A DNA stretch of 64,000 nucleotides from Actomonas aquatica (GTDB lineage: Bacteria > Verrucomicrobiota > Verrucomicrobiia > Opitutales > Opitutaceae). The translations under genes and the position numbers were made by a program. Under the pieces are notes generated by a model. It saw only the letters and a program-made list of their open reading frames with translations. It had not been told where the DNA came from and did no database searches. The stretch spans positions 5,204,001-5,268,000 of the forward strand of contig NZ_CP139781.1 of NCBI RefSeq assembly GCF_019679435.2, read 5' to 3'. Below, one piece after another: positions 56,013-64,000 of this stretch. The first letter of the stretch is position 1. Every line of letters starts with the position of its first letter.

Positions 56013-56027
56013 TGTTGATTGCCAACA
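56013..56027 (+). promoter_or_regulatory. Candidate PadR operator 2, overlapping the padR start
   Basis: TGTTG-ATTGC-CAACA with identical arms to operator 1. Its last base is the A of the padR ATG, so binding would block both transcription and translation of the padR-permease operon. Confidence 0.5.
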
Positions 56028-56374
56028 TGAGCACCTTGCCCGATCGCCTCGAAGTCCTGCAGGGGACCTTGGATCTACTGGTATTAAAAACCTTGTCCTC
56101 GCTGGGACCGCTGCACGGCTACGGCATCGCGCGGCGCATCGAGCAGGTGTCGGGCGATCTGCTCGCCCTCAACCAGGGCACCCTCTACCCGGCGCTGCTG
56201 CGGCTCGAGCAACAGGGTTGGATCGCCTCGGATTGGGGCGTGAGTGAAAACAACCGCCGGGCACGTTTCTACCGTTTGACGGAGAAGGGCACGCAACGCC
56301 TCGAGGTCGAGGTGAGCCGCTGGCGACGCATCAGCGCGGCGGTGAATGCGATCGTCGCCGAGCCGGCGCAATGA
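56027..56374 (+). CDS. PadR-family transcriptional regulator
   Basis: 115 aa from ATG 56027 (MSTLPDRLEVLQGTLDLLVL). Winged-helix region LHGYGIARRIEQVSGDLLAL, NQGTLYPALLRLEQQGWI and RFYRLTEKGTQRLE are typical PadR. This type is usually encoded directly upstream of ADOP permeases, as here (37 bp). Likely autoregulation through the paired operators at 55988 and 56013. Confidence 0.93.
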   Translation: MSTLPDRLEVLQGTLDLLVLKTLSSLGPLHGYGIARRIEQVSGDLLALNQGTLYPALLRLEQQGWIASDWGVSENNRRARFYRLTEKGTQRLEVEVSRWRRISAAVNAIVAEPAQ

Positions 56375-56411
56375 CGTCCGCGCCCAACTGAACCCAAGAG
56401 AGGATACGATC

Positions 56412-59123
56412 ATGGCATTCGAATGGCTCAACCGATTGGCGGATTGGAAACGGCGCAAAGCGCTGCGCGCGCGCCTCGACGAGGAACTGAACTTTCACCT
56501 CGACCGGCTGACGGAGGACTTCGAGCGCCGCGGTTTTGCGCCCGAAGAAGCGCGGCGGCGGGCCCGGCGGGAGTTGGGCAATACGACGCTCGTGCAAGAG
56601 GCCCATCGCGAACGCGCGGGGTTGCCGTGGATCGAAGAATGGGCGCGTGACGCGGTGTTGGCGGTGCGCAACCTGCGCCGTCGGCCCGGCTACGCGGCGT
56701 CGATGGTTGGCATGCTCGGCGTGGGCCTCGCCGCGACGCTCACGGTGTTTGTGCTCACGGATGCGATGCTGCGGCAGAGCCTGCCGGTGCCGCGTCCGGC
56801 GGAGTTGCATTTGGTGACGACGCCCGACGGCCAGCCGGCCTGGTTTTCGCGGGCCACGATCGAACGCCTGCAATCGGAATGGAGCGAGGGGACGGTGGTC
56901 GCCTACGCTGGCGATACCACGGTCACGGTGCAGCGTGGTGATGCGCCGGCGCGCAGTGCGCGGGGCCAGCTGGTGATGGGGTCGGCGCTCTCCGGTTTGG
57001 AGCTGCAGGCGGCGGCGGGTCGCCTGCTCACGCCGATGGACGATCGCATCGGCGCGGGGGCGCCGGTGGCGGTGGCCAACCACGCCTGGGCGGTGAACGA
57101 GTTTGGTAGCGCGGCGGGCGCGGTGGGGCAGGAGATTTCCGTCAATCGCCAGACCGTGCAAATCGTCGGGGTGTTGCCGGCGGCGTTCCGCGGTTTTGAC
57201 GGCGTGAGCCGCACCGACCTGTTTATGCCGACGGCCTTGCAGCCGCTGCTGGGCATCGATGGCAACGCCAACGAATTTTCGTCCGACGATCGCCCCAACG
57301 ATCCCGACCGCAATCGCGAGAACCGGGTGCGCTGGTTGGAAGTGTTGCTGCGAGTGCCGGCTGGCGTGCCGGCGGAGCGCGTGACCCCGGCGGTGGAGGC
57401 GGCCGCCGCGCCGGATATTCAGGATCTGATCTCCCAGATGAGCAGTCCGGCCGAACGCGAAACGCTCGAGCGCAGCACCTGGCGGGCGGTGGCCGCACCG
57501 GCTGGCTTTTCCTACTATCGTAGTGCCTTCACGAATACGGGGCGCATGCTCACGGCGCTGGTGGTGAGCCTGTTGGTGCTTACCTGTGCCAATCTCTCCG
57601 GCCTCATGTTGGTGCGCACGCTGGCACGGCACCGCGAGATGGGCGTGCGGCTCTCGCTGGGCGCCGGACGTTGGCGGACCTGCCGGCTGACGGTGGTGGA
57701 GGCCCTGGTCTGCGGTCTCGGGGGCGCGCTCCTGGCGCTGCTGCTGGTGCAATGGACCCTGCCGGGCGCGGCGCGCCTGCTGGCTCCGGGCACGGATCTG
57801 GCGCTCAGCCTGTGGGGCTCGGCTCCGATCGGGGTGCTGGTGGGCGTGGCCACGGCGTGCGGGGTGGCTTGTGCGCTGGTGCCGGCGTGGTGGTTGTCGC
57901 GGTTGCAGCCGCTGGTCGCGCTGCAGGGCGCGATGGGCACGGGGCGTCTGCCGCAGCGTTTGGGCCGGGTCTTGGTGGCGGTGCAACTGGCGGTGGCGGT
58001 CTTGCTGGTGGCGGTCGCCTTCAGCCTCGGACGCGAGATCGCCGACGTGCTGGCGCAGGATCCGGGCTACGACCGCGAGGTCACGCTCACCGCGCGATTT
58101 GATCCGCGCACGGCAGGTTATGAGTATGAGGATCTGGAGCCGTTGTATGCGCGGCTGAAACAGGCGGCGGAAGCCGTGCCCGGGGTGGAACGTATTGGGT
58201 TTTCGGCTACGGGCATCCTGTCGCACAGCCGCTCGGCCAGCACGATTTATCCGCGCGGCGAAGGCCTCGAAGCGTTGGCGGGAAATTATCAGAACGAAGT
58301 GATCGACGTGGACTTTGCTTCGGCGGTCGGGCTGCGCTTGGAGCGCGGGCGGTGGTTTGCCGAGACGGACTCGGCGGAGGCGCCGCCAGTCGCGTTGGTA
58401 AGCCAGTCCTTTGCCCGCAAGATGTGGGGCACGACGGAGGTGCTCGGGAAGCGCATGGGTTTTGGTTACGAGCCTGAAGACAGTGACCTCGAAGTGGTGG
58501 GCGTGGTTTCGGATGCTCGCATCAATCGGGTGAAGGAGGACGGGGTGGAGATCTTTTACGTGGCGCGAAGCCAGTTTCCGGCGGGCATGGGTTATGTGGC
58601 GGTGCGCACGCAACGTGATCCGGCGGCAGTGCGGGCGCGGCTGAAGGATGCCTTTGGCAGTGTGGAACCAGGTTTGGTTTTCGGCTCATGGCAGACACTG
58701 GGCGAGCGCATGGAAAGTGATCTGCGCAGTGACATCGCCTCGTCGCGACTGGCGGGCATCGTGGCCGGGTTGGCGCTGATACTGGCCATGTGCGGGGTGG
58801 GCGGTTCGTTGGCGCATCTGGTGACGCTGCGGCAAAAGGAGTTGGCCCTGCGCATGGCGTTGGGCGCGACGCCGCAGACCCTGTTGCGCGACGTGTTGTT
58901 TGACGGCCTGCGACTTGGCGTGCTCGGCGCGCTGGGCGGCGCGGCGCTGATCGGTGCGTTGGCGTGGGGGCTGTCGCTGATCACGTGGTGGAATGCGACG
59001 CCGAGCTTCAGCGTCGCCGTCGGCGCGGCGGTATGTGGCCTGCTGGCGGCGTTGCTGGGCGGCTGGCTCCCGGCGCGGCGCGCCTCGCGGGTCGACCCAC
59101 AGCGCATGCTGAAAGCGGACTGA
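56412..59123 (+). CDS. ADOP-type duplicated ABC permease (MacB/FtsX fold)
   Basis: 903 aa from ATG 56412. The N-terminal prefix domain (residues 1-70, RARLDEELNFHLDRLTEDFE, RRRARRELGN) marks the ADOP family with a soluble permease prefix. A first MacB-like half (helix about 90-112, periplasmic domain to 380, helices 380-520) and a second half (helix near 540, periplasmic domain, helices in 780-900) follow, ending RRASRVDPQRMLKAD. It is thought to work in export or signalling; no ATPase is adjacent, so it borrows one or is regulatory. It forms an operon with padR. Confidence 0.9.
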   Translation: MAFEWLNRLADWKRRKALRARLDEELNFHLDRLTEDFERRGFAPEEARRRARRELGNTTLVQEAHRERAGLPWIEEWARDAVLAVRNLRRRPGYAASMVGMLGVGLAATLTVFVLTDAMLRQSLPVPRPAELHLVTTPDGQPAWFSRATIERLQSEWSEGTVVAYAGDTTVTVQRGDAPARSARGQLVMGSALSGLELQAAAGRLLTPMDDRIGAGAPVAVANHAWAVNEFGSAAGAVGQEISVNRQTVQIVGVLPAAFRGFDGVSRTDLFMPTALQPLLGIDGNANEFSSDDRPNDPDRNRENRVRWLEVLLRVPAGVPAERVTPAVEAAAAPDIQDLISQMSSPAERETLERSTWRAVAAPAGFSYYRSAFTNTGRMLTALVVSLLVLTCANLSGLMLVRTLARHREMGVRLSLGAGRWRTCRLTVVEALVCGLGGALLALLLVQWTLPGAARLLAPGTDLALSLWGSAPIGVLVGVATACGVACALVPAWWLSRLQPLVALQGAMGTGRLPQRLGRVLVAVQLAVAVLLVAVAFSLGREIADVLAQDPGYDREVTLTARFDPRTAGYEYEDLEPLYARLKQAAEAVPGVERIGFSATGILSHSRSASTIYPRGEGLEALAGNYQNEVIDVDFASAVGLRLERGRWFAETDSAEAPPVALVSQSFARKMWGTTEVLGKRMGFGYEPEDSDLEVVGVVSDARINRVKEDGVEIFYVARSQFPAGMGYVAVRTQRDPAAVRARLKDAFGSVEPGLVFGSWQTLGERMESDLRSDIASSRLAGIVAGLALILAMCGVGGSLAHLVTLRQKELALRMALGATPQTLLRDVLFDGLRLGVLGALGGAALIGALAWGLSLITWWNATPSFSVAVGAAVCGLLAALLGGWLPARRASRVDPQRMLKAD

Positions 59124-59140
59124 GTTTTGGGGCGGTAAAC

Positions 59141-59178
59141 AAAACGGCGGCACCCGCTGATGGGCGCCGCCGTGAAAA
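59141..59178. terminator. Bidirectional terminator
   Basis: ACGGCGGC(A)CCC-GCTGAT-GGG(C)GCCGCCGT, an 11-bp stem with one mismatch, flanked by AAAA on both sides, between the convergent permease and LEA14-like genes. Confidence 0.75.
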
Positions 59179-59204
59179 GGGACAGACTGAGGCCGGACCG
59201 GTGA

Positions 59205-59690
59205 TCAGTCGAGGTTGAGGAGGTAGGGGTTGACCTCGATGGAGCCGGTGGTGGTCGAGTTGCTGCGCAGCTCGTTGTTGGCGGAGAAGACCGTGAGCTT
59301 GGTCTTCAGGTCGTAGTTGAGGGCGCCGGTGCGCAGGGCGGCTTTGAGACGGGCGGCGTCGGCGGCGTTTTCGATCACAAAGGTCACGTCCTGCGTGTTG
59401 CTCTTCATCGCCTGGGTGGCGAGGGGCTTTTCACTGTGGTGGGTGCCAAGCGGGATGCCGTTGAGGCGCAGGGTGAGGTCCATCTCGCGGATGCCGATGG
59501 GACGGATGGTCTCGTTGTGCACGCGGGCGGTGACGGTGACGGAGGCCTGGCCGTTGGAGTCGTCGAAGGCCCGCACGCCGTCGATGTGAACGACGAGACC
59601 GGCGAGGTCTTTGGGACCCATGCAGCCGGCCAAAAGGACGGTGCCGGCGAGGGCGAGGAAGGTGAGGCAGGAGCGCAACGTGGAGGTCAT
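59205..59690 (-). CDS. LEA14-like outer-membrane lipoprotein
   Basis: 161 aa with a lipoprotein signal and lipobox LLAGC (Cys22). The mature part (VHIDGVRAFDDSNGQASVTV, MDLTLRLNGIPLGTHHSEKP) matches LEA type 2 / water-stress beta-sandwich domains. Asp is not at position +2 after Cys, so outer-membrane sorting is likely. Function in the family is poorly known, often linked to stress. Confidence 0.85.
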   Translation of the reverse strand: MTSTLRSCLTFLALAGTVLLAGCMGPKDLAGLVVHIDGVRAFDDSNGQASVTVTARVHNETIRPIGIREMDLTLRLNGIPLGTHHSEKPLATQAMKSNTQDVTFVIENAADAARLKAALRTGALNYDLKTKLTVFSANNELRSNSTTTGSIEVNPYLLNLD

Positions 59691-59729
59691 GGTTTGGTGT
59701 TAAGAGGGTCCACTATGAACACGAATTGC

Positions 59730-61283
59730 TCAGAGGTAAAGCGGCGCGCTGGGTCCGAGGGGGAGCCCCGTGAGCATCCAAATGATCAGCAAAATGGTCC
59801 ATGCGACCATGAAGGCGACGGAGTAGGGCAACATGGTTGCGATGATCGTGCCCATGCCCATCTGCGAATCGTATTTGCGCGCAAAGGTGATGATGAGGGG
59901 GAAGTAGGCCATGAGCGGAGTGATCACGTTGGTCACGGAATCACCGACACGGTAGGCGGCCTGCACGAGCTCGGGGGAGAAACCGAGCAACATAAACATG
60001 GGCACGAAGATCGGCGCGATGAGAGCCCACTTGGCCGAGGCGCTGCCGACCAACATGTTGATGATGGCGGCGAGGATGACCAAACCGATCATCATCGGGA
60101 TGGGCCACTGATCGAGGCCGAGCGCTTGGAGGGCGCCGGCGCCTTTGACGGCGAAGATGAGGCCGAGGTTGGTCCAGTTGAAGTAGGCGATGAACTGGGC
60201 GGCGAAGAAGGCCAACACGAGGTAGGCGCCGAGGGTGCCCATGGCGTCGTTCATGGCGCCGACTACGTCCTTGTCGGATTTGATGGTTTTGGCGCCGAAG
60301 CCATAGGCCAGACCGCTGCCGAACCCGATGGCGAAGAGGAAGGGCACGAGGTAGCTGAAGGGCAGCGAGCGCATCATCAGCTCGGGGTAGGCCGGGTTGC
60401 GTAGGAAACCCTCCGCCGGCAGGACGCCGAGGAGGAAGAAGGCAACCGTCAGCACGGCGAACACGGCGGTGAAGAGCAGGCCGCGTTTCTCGGCGGCGGA
60501 AAGCGGGATGAGTTCCTCCGGTTTGACGTTGCCGGTGTAGGGACCGAGGCGCGGCTCGACGACCTTGTGGGTGACCCAGGTGCCGGCGCCGACGACGATG
60601 AAGGTGGAGATGAAGAGGAAGTAGTAGTTGGCGAGGCCGGTGACGCTGTATTCGGGATTGAGCAGGCGGGCGGCTTCGGTGGACAGGCCGGCGAGGATAA
60701 CGTCGATGGCGCTGATGAGCAGGTTGGCGGAGAAACCGCCCGACACGCCGGCGAACCCGGCGGCCAGGCCGGCGAGCGGATGGCGACCGACGGCGTGGAA
60801 GATGGTGGCGGCGAGTGGGATGAGCAGCACGTAACCGACGTCGGCGCCGAGGTTGGACATGACGCCGGCGAAAACGACGATGGGCGTCACCCAGGTGCGC
60901 GGCGTGGTGAGCACGAGGGCACGCACGGCGGCACCGATGAGCCCGGCTTTTTCGGCGACCGCGATGCCGAGCAGGCAGACGATGACGACGCCGAGCGGGT
61001 GGAAGTTGACGAAGACGTGGACCGTTTCCTTCACGATCTTCTGGAAGCCCGCGAGGTTGAGCAGGCTCACGGCGGAAATCGTTTCGCCGGTGGCCGGATG
61101 GGCGACCGAGAGGTCGACGGCTTGGGCAATCGCCGACGCGATCAACGTGAAGAGCGCGAGGAGGGCGAAGAGGGTGGCGGGTTCGGGGAGGGCGTTGCCC
61201 ACGCGTTCGACGGTGCCGAGGACGCGGGAGAGCAAGCGGGGCGGCTTGGATTCAGGCATGGGCCGACGAAAAGCGACTTTCAT
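59730..61283 (-). CDS. AbgT-family transporter
   Basis: 517 aa from ATG 61283 (a second ATG at 61259). Ten or more membrane helices; family blocks AGVMSNLGADVGYVLLIPLA and GFAGVSGGFSANLLISAID near residue 150-200, and NMLVGSASAKWALIAPIFVP near 420. AbgT-like proteins import p-aminobenzoyl-glutamate or export sulfa-type drugs. Predicted inner-membrane secondary transporter; the substrate is not fixed. Confidence 0.92.
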   Translation of the reverse strand: MKVAFRRPMPESKPPRLLSRVLGTVERVGNALPEPATLFALLALFTLIASAIAQAVDLSVAHPATGETISAVSLLNLAGFQKIVKETVHVFVNFHPLGVVIVCLLGIAVAEKAGLIGAAVRALVLTTPRTWVTPIVVFAGVMSNLGADVGYVLLIPLAATIFHAVGRHPLAGLAAGFAGVSGGFSANLLISAIDVILAGLSTEAARLLNPEYSVTGLANYYFLFISTFIVVGAGTWVTHKVVEPRLGPYTGNVKPEELIPLSAAEKRGLLFTAVFAVLTVAFFLLGVLPAEGFLRNPAYPELMMRSLPFSYLVPFLFAIGFGSGLAYGFGAKTIKSDKDVVGAMNDAMGTLGAYLVLAFFAAQFIAYFNWTNLGLIFAVKGAGALQALGLDQWPIPMMIGLVILAAIINMLVGSASAKWALIAPIFVPMFMLLGFSPELVQAAYRVGDSVTNVITPLMAYFPLIITFARKYDSQMGMGTIIATMLPYSVAFMVAWTILLIIWMLTGLPLGPSAPLYL

Positions 61284-61361
61284 GCCGGGGCGAGCCTAAG
61301 TGGGCGGGAACGAACGGATCGTTGCAGAGGCTTGGCGGTGGTGGAGCGGTGCGGCGGTGGC

Positions 61362-61382
61362 GCCGAGGCTGGAAGCCTCGGC
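61362..61382. terminator. GCCGAGGC hairpin
   Basis: GCCGAGGC-TGGAA-GCCTCGGC, same family as 35750-35770. Located in the 236-bp gap upstream of the AbgT gene; a near-copy with one change in a stem is at 61481-61501. Confidence 0.4.
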
Positions 61383-61413
61383 CACGGGGAGCACGGCGGC
61401 GAGGTAGAGCGAC

Positions 61414-61432
61414 TGTCACGTAATACGTGACA
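61414..61432. repeat. 19-bp palindrome TGTCACGTAATACGTGACA
   Basis: Perfect palindrome with a 1-nt centre. It matches the MITE-like end palindrome at 28190-28208 except for a paired C/G to G/C change at the sixth base of each arm, which keeps the symmetry. Confidence 0.7.
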
Positions 61433-61480
61433 AGTGCTCAAGTGCGCGGGGAGTTGGTGGTTTGGCGCGAAGCGTGCGGT

Positions 61481-61501
61481 GCCGAGACTGGAAGCCTCGG
61501 C
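61481..61501 (-). terminator. GCCGAGGC-type hairpin after the 61520 gene
   Basis: GCCGAGAC-TGGAA-GCCTCGGC, one mismatch in the stem, 18 bp after the stop of the hypothetical protein on the minus strand. Confidence 0.4.
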
Positions 61502-61519
61502 CACGGGGGCTGCCCGGGC

Positions 61520-61978
61520 TCAGGCGAGGAGGGTGCGCCAGTGGCGGCCGGCGGTTTTGCCTTCGTTGACCTTCACCTCGGCCTGACCTTCGCCACCGAC
61601 CCATTCGCGGAGGTCCTCGTTGTAGGCGCTGGGCCAGACGGTGTTTTGCGGTTTGATGAAAGCAAAGCGCAGCGGGCCGGTGCTGAAACCGAGATCGAGA
61701 ATGGCGCCGCCGCCGAAGTAATACCACGGCATGCGAAAGCCGCGCAGTTCGGTGCGGGCGAGGTCGAAGAGCGTGGCCGGTAGGGGGGGCGGGGAGCCGG
61801 GTTCCGGGGCGTGGCCACAGGCGGTGAAGAGCTCGGTCAGGCGGGCGTTGGAAAAGGTGCCGGACTCCAGGACGCGGAAGCACAGGCGGTCGGTGGTGGC
61901 GTCGTAGGACAGGAGGCCGGGCAGGCTGTGGATCGGGCCGTCAAGCAGCCACGCTTTGCTGTGGTAGGAATCGGACAT
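61520..61978 (-). CDS. Hypothetical protein
   Basis: 152 aa from ATG 61978. Soluble, beta-rich with ALPATLFDLARTEL and GFRMPWYYFGGGAILDLGFS; ends EGKTAGRHWRTLLA. The layout recalls GRAM/PH-like small domains but no firm match is claimed. It lies 19 bp after the CHAT gene on the same strand and may be in that operon. Confidence 0.7.
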   Translation of the reverse strand: MSDSYHSKAWLLDGPIHSLPGLLSYDATTDRLCFRVLESGTFSNARLTELFTACGHAPEPGSPPPLPATLFDLARTELRGFRMPWYYFGGGAILDLGFSTGPLRFAFIKPQNTVWPSAYNEDLREWVGGEGQAEVKVNEGKTAGRHWRTLLA

Positions 61979-61997
61979 GCAGGAAAGAGGCGGAGAG

Positions 61998-64000
61998 CTA
62001 TTGGACGACGAGTTCGCGGCCGCCGTAGAGGTTGAAGGGGGCCCAGAACTGCGGGTGGCGGTAGCCTTGGAGTTTGCCGGCGATCATGTCGCGTTTGACC
62101 TGGGCGATGGCGAGGTCGGAGGGCACCCCCTCGTTGAGGTGCAGCTCGTAGTAGCTGCGCATGAAGTAGACGGTGCTGTAGTCCGAGACGGGCCAGAGCG
62201 AGGCGAGCACGTTGTCGGCGCCGGCCTGGAGCAGGGAGCCGGTGAGGCCGACGACGCCTTCGCCGGCGATGATCGCGCCGAGGCCGGTTTCGCAGGCGGA
62301 GAAGGTGACCAACTCGGCGCGCAGCGGGAGCTCCACAAACTCGGTGACCTGCAGGCGACCGTCGCGCTCGGCGGGCATGTCGGGGGTGATTTCACCTTCC
62401 CAGGATAGCAGGATGCAGGAGAGGTCGGGCATGGTGGGCACGGCCGAGCCATGCACGGCGAAGTGGAGGACGCGGGAGGACTGGAGCTCGCCGCGGGCAG
62501 CCATGCCGCGTATGTAAGCTTCGGATACGTTGCGGCCGGTAACGATGCGGGAGTTGGGCAGCAGTTCGCTGAGCAGCTCCACTTCGGCCTTGGTGCCGGC
62601 AAGGTTGGTGGCGGGGCCGCGGGCCCAACCGGCGTAGGGGCTGCGGGCGCCTTCGATCTGGGCGGCGCGCACGGCGGTGACGGCTTCGAGCTCGGCTTTG
62701 ATCTGCGGGGCGGAAGCCATCACCTGATTGTAGGAGGCGGGGTTGTAGACAGCGCCGCCGAAGCCGAGGAAGCTGTGAGCGTAGTCGACGTCGGCGCGCT
62801 GGGCGAGTTCGAGGGTGGTGAGCAGCGAGGGGGTGAGAGAAACGGCGTAGTCCTCGACCAGCAGTTTTCCCTGAATGCTGGCCAGCGCATCGAAGGGCAC
62901 GTAGGCGAGCAGACCGCTGGGCGACACGAGGAGGCGTTGGCGTCCACCGAGAGCGGAAGTCAGCGGTTCGATGAGAGTGAAGTGGAGAATCTTGGCAGTC
63001 GTCAGGTAGTGAGGGAAGAGCGACGGGATTTCGGCGGGCTCGCAGTAGATGGTCTCACGGAAATAGGCGACGAGGCCGGCGAGGGTGATCTCGTCGCTGA
63101 GGTCGTAGCGGGTGGCGTCGACGTCGCGCTGCTGCGCGGCGAGCACATTGGGTTTGGGGAGAAGGCTGAGCAGCTCAGGCAACTCGGCGAGAGGCAGGCG
63201 GATGACCGAGAGGTTTTCGTGGGTGAGGACGAAGGCGACGGGATCGGTGCGGGACCAATCGGCGTTGGCGTAGGAGACGACGGCGATGTCGGCGGGCAGG
63301 CGGGACTGGAGGTCTCGCAGGGCGGCGACGCGGTGTTCGGCGGTTTCGATGCCAACCTGCTGGCCGGAGATGGCGTCGCGCAGGTTGCGGGCTTTGAGCG
63401 CTTCGCTGGTGGCGAGGGCTTCCCAAGTTTGGTTGTTGCGCAGGTAGGTTTCGAGCAGCCAGCGGTAGTGGTCGGACTGGAGGGCGAGCAGGCGCTGGCG
63501 GTCCTCCGGGGTGGCGGTGAGGCGCATTGTCTCCACCAATTGGATACCCATCTCGAGGTGGGAGACGGCTTGGGTGAAGTCGTCCTCCTTCATCGAAATT
63601 TCGCCAGCGAGGGCGAGGGTTTCGATATAGAGATCGGGGATCTGTCCGTCCTGGGTGCGGAGCATGGCGCCCATGATGGCGATGCGGGCGCTGAAGAGGT
63701 CGTTGCGGGCGAGGGCGAGGCGGCAGAGTCCGAAGAAGGCGAGGACCTGCTCGCGGGGCGCCTCGATCTTGCGCGCGAGTTCGAGGGCGGCGTCGAACTT
63801 TTCCTTGGCGTCGGCGGTCTCGCCGAGGCGGCGTTCGGCCTCGGCGTAGAGCAGCATGCTTTGCGCGACGGGCACGTCTCCTTTGCTGACCCAGTCGGCG
63901 GCGTCGCGGCGGCGGCTGGAGCGGACGCGACGGAGGTCGGCGGAGAAGGCGTCGCGGGCGAGCTTGCGGGCGTCGTCGAGGTCGTTGAGGCCGAGGCGGC
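61998..64000 (-). CDS. TPR and CHAT-domain protein, 5' end outside window
   Basis: The frame stays open past the window end (63876-64000 has no stop), so at least 667 aa are visible. The N-terminal visible part is helical, TPR-like (LLYAEAERRLGETADAKEKF, LARNDLFSARIAI). The C-terminal 300 residues are a CHAT domain, a caspase-like protease fold: VSPSGLLAYVPFDAL, His in VLHFAVHGS and Cys in TFSACETGLGAI, ending QFWAPFNLYGG. CHAT proteins cut partner proteins in defence or signalling contexts; no Cas or gasdermin-like partner is seen in the window. Confidence 0.85.
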   Translation of the reverse strand, partial: RLGLNDLDDARKLARDAFSADLRRVRSSRRRDAADWVSKGDVPVAQSMLLYAEAERRLGETADAKEKFDAALELARKIEAPREQVLAFFGLCRLALARNDLFSARIAIMGAMLRTQDGQIPDLYIETLALAGEISMKEDDFTQAVSHLEMGIQLVETMRLTATPEDRQRLLALQSDHYRWLLETYLRNNQTWEALATSEALKARNLRDAISGQQVGIETAEHRVAALRDLQSRLPADIAVVSYANADWSRTDPVAFVLTHENLSVIRLPLAELPELLSLLPKPNVLAAQQRDVDATRYDLSDEITLAGLVAYFRETIYCEPAEIPSLFPHYLTTAKILHFTLIEPLTSALGGRQRLLVSPSGLLAYVPFDALASIQGKLLVEDYAVSLTPSLLTTLELAQRADVDYAHSFLGFGGAVYNPASYNQVMASAPQIKAELEAVTAVRAAQIEGARSPYAGWARGPATNLAGTKAEVELLSELLPNSRIVTGRNVSEAYIRGMAARGELQSSRVLHFAVHGSAVPTMPDLSCILLSWEGEITPDMPAERDGRLQVTEFVELPLRAELVTFSACETGLGAIIAGEGVVGLTGSLLQAGADNVLASLWPVSDYSTVYFMRSYYELHLNEGVPSDLAIAQVKRDMIAGKLQGYRHPQFWAPFNLYGGRELVVQ

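Noticed and set aside
56331..58613. Long minus-strand frame opposite the ADOP permease
   Set aside because: Rich in Arg and His with no domain, the expected complement of a GC-rich gene.

Overview
The window is high-GC bacterial DNA, densely coded, with many minus-strand gene runs. Several traits suggest a verrucomicrobial relative, most likely in the Opitutales/Opitutaceae. These are a membrane-anchored coiled-coil protein starting MNRTLLLILCDF, very large secreted glycosidase-like proteins ending in paired RA(V/I)GP-type repeats, many PAS-rich hybrid kinases, an ADOP-type permease with PadR, and dispersed palindromic repeats. This placement is inferred from gene content only; there is no rRNA in the window.

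Layout. 1-3.3 kb: a membrane protein (its frame is open to the window edge), an anchored coiled-coil protein, and a sulfatase-fold protein that has lost its catalytic residues. 3.3-8.6 kb: a LacI regulator and a large hybrid histidine kinase. 8.7-17.2 kb: an AsmA-like protein followed upstream by a DUF4340 / GldG / GldF / GldA-type ABC system. 17.3-20.7 kb: VapBC, CoaX, BirA and NadC. 20.7-32.1 kb: two giant secreted glycosidase-like proteins that bracket a conserved 95-aa protein, two tandem secreted paralogues, an SDR and ProA. 32.1-33.2 kb: a REP-associated tyrosine transposase (RAYT) inside its own repeat cluster. 33.2-37.5 kb: an ABC exporter, a PfkB kinase, a DUF6941-like protein and a tiny membrane protein. 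37.7-41.9 kb (plus strand): PyrG with a lysine-rich tail, KdsA, and a lipoyl / E3-binding / ketoacyl synthase III fusion. 41.9-48.8 kb: RsmE followed by three two-component genes. 49.2-53.6 kb: tRNA-Ala with a GIY-YIG cassette, a Lys/Ala-rich protein, a DUF374 acyltransferase, an amidohydrolase, tRNA-Asp and tRNA-Arg. 53.6-64 kb: a kinase-like protein lacking its phospho-acceptor His, an S23-like protein, PadR plus an ADOP permease, a LEA14-like lipoprotein, an AbgT transporter and the C-terminal part of a CHAT protease-like protein that runs off the window.

The most unusual gene is at 40309-41925. It has the exact layout of a 2-oxoacid dehydrogenase E2 (lipoyl domain, flexible Ala/Pro linker, E3-binding domain), but the acyltransferase core is replaced by a complete FabH-type ketoacyl synthase with its Cys-His-Asn triad. 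This suggests direct hand-over of an acyl group from a dehydrogenase complex to fatty-acid or polyketide-type chain initiation.

The intergenic DNA is unusually rich in structured repeats. It holds GTAG-footed REP hairpins around the RAYT, four-unit arrays of an octamer GCTRAAAN, an 11-unit heptamer array, a 118-bp MITE-like element built from a 19-bp palindrome, and an 85-bp direct repeat around a GIY-YIG gene next to a tRNA.
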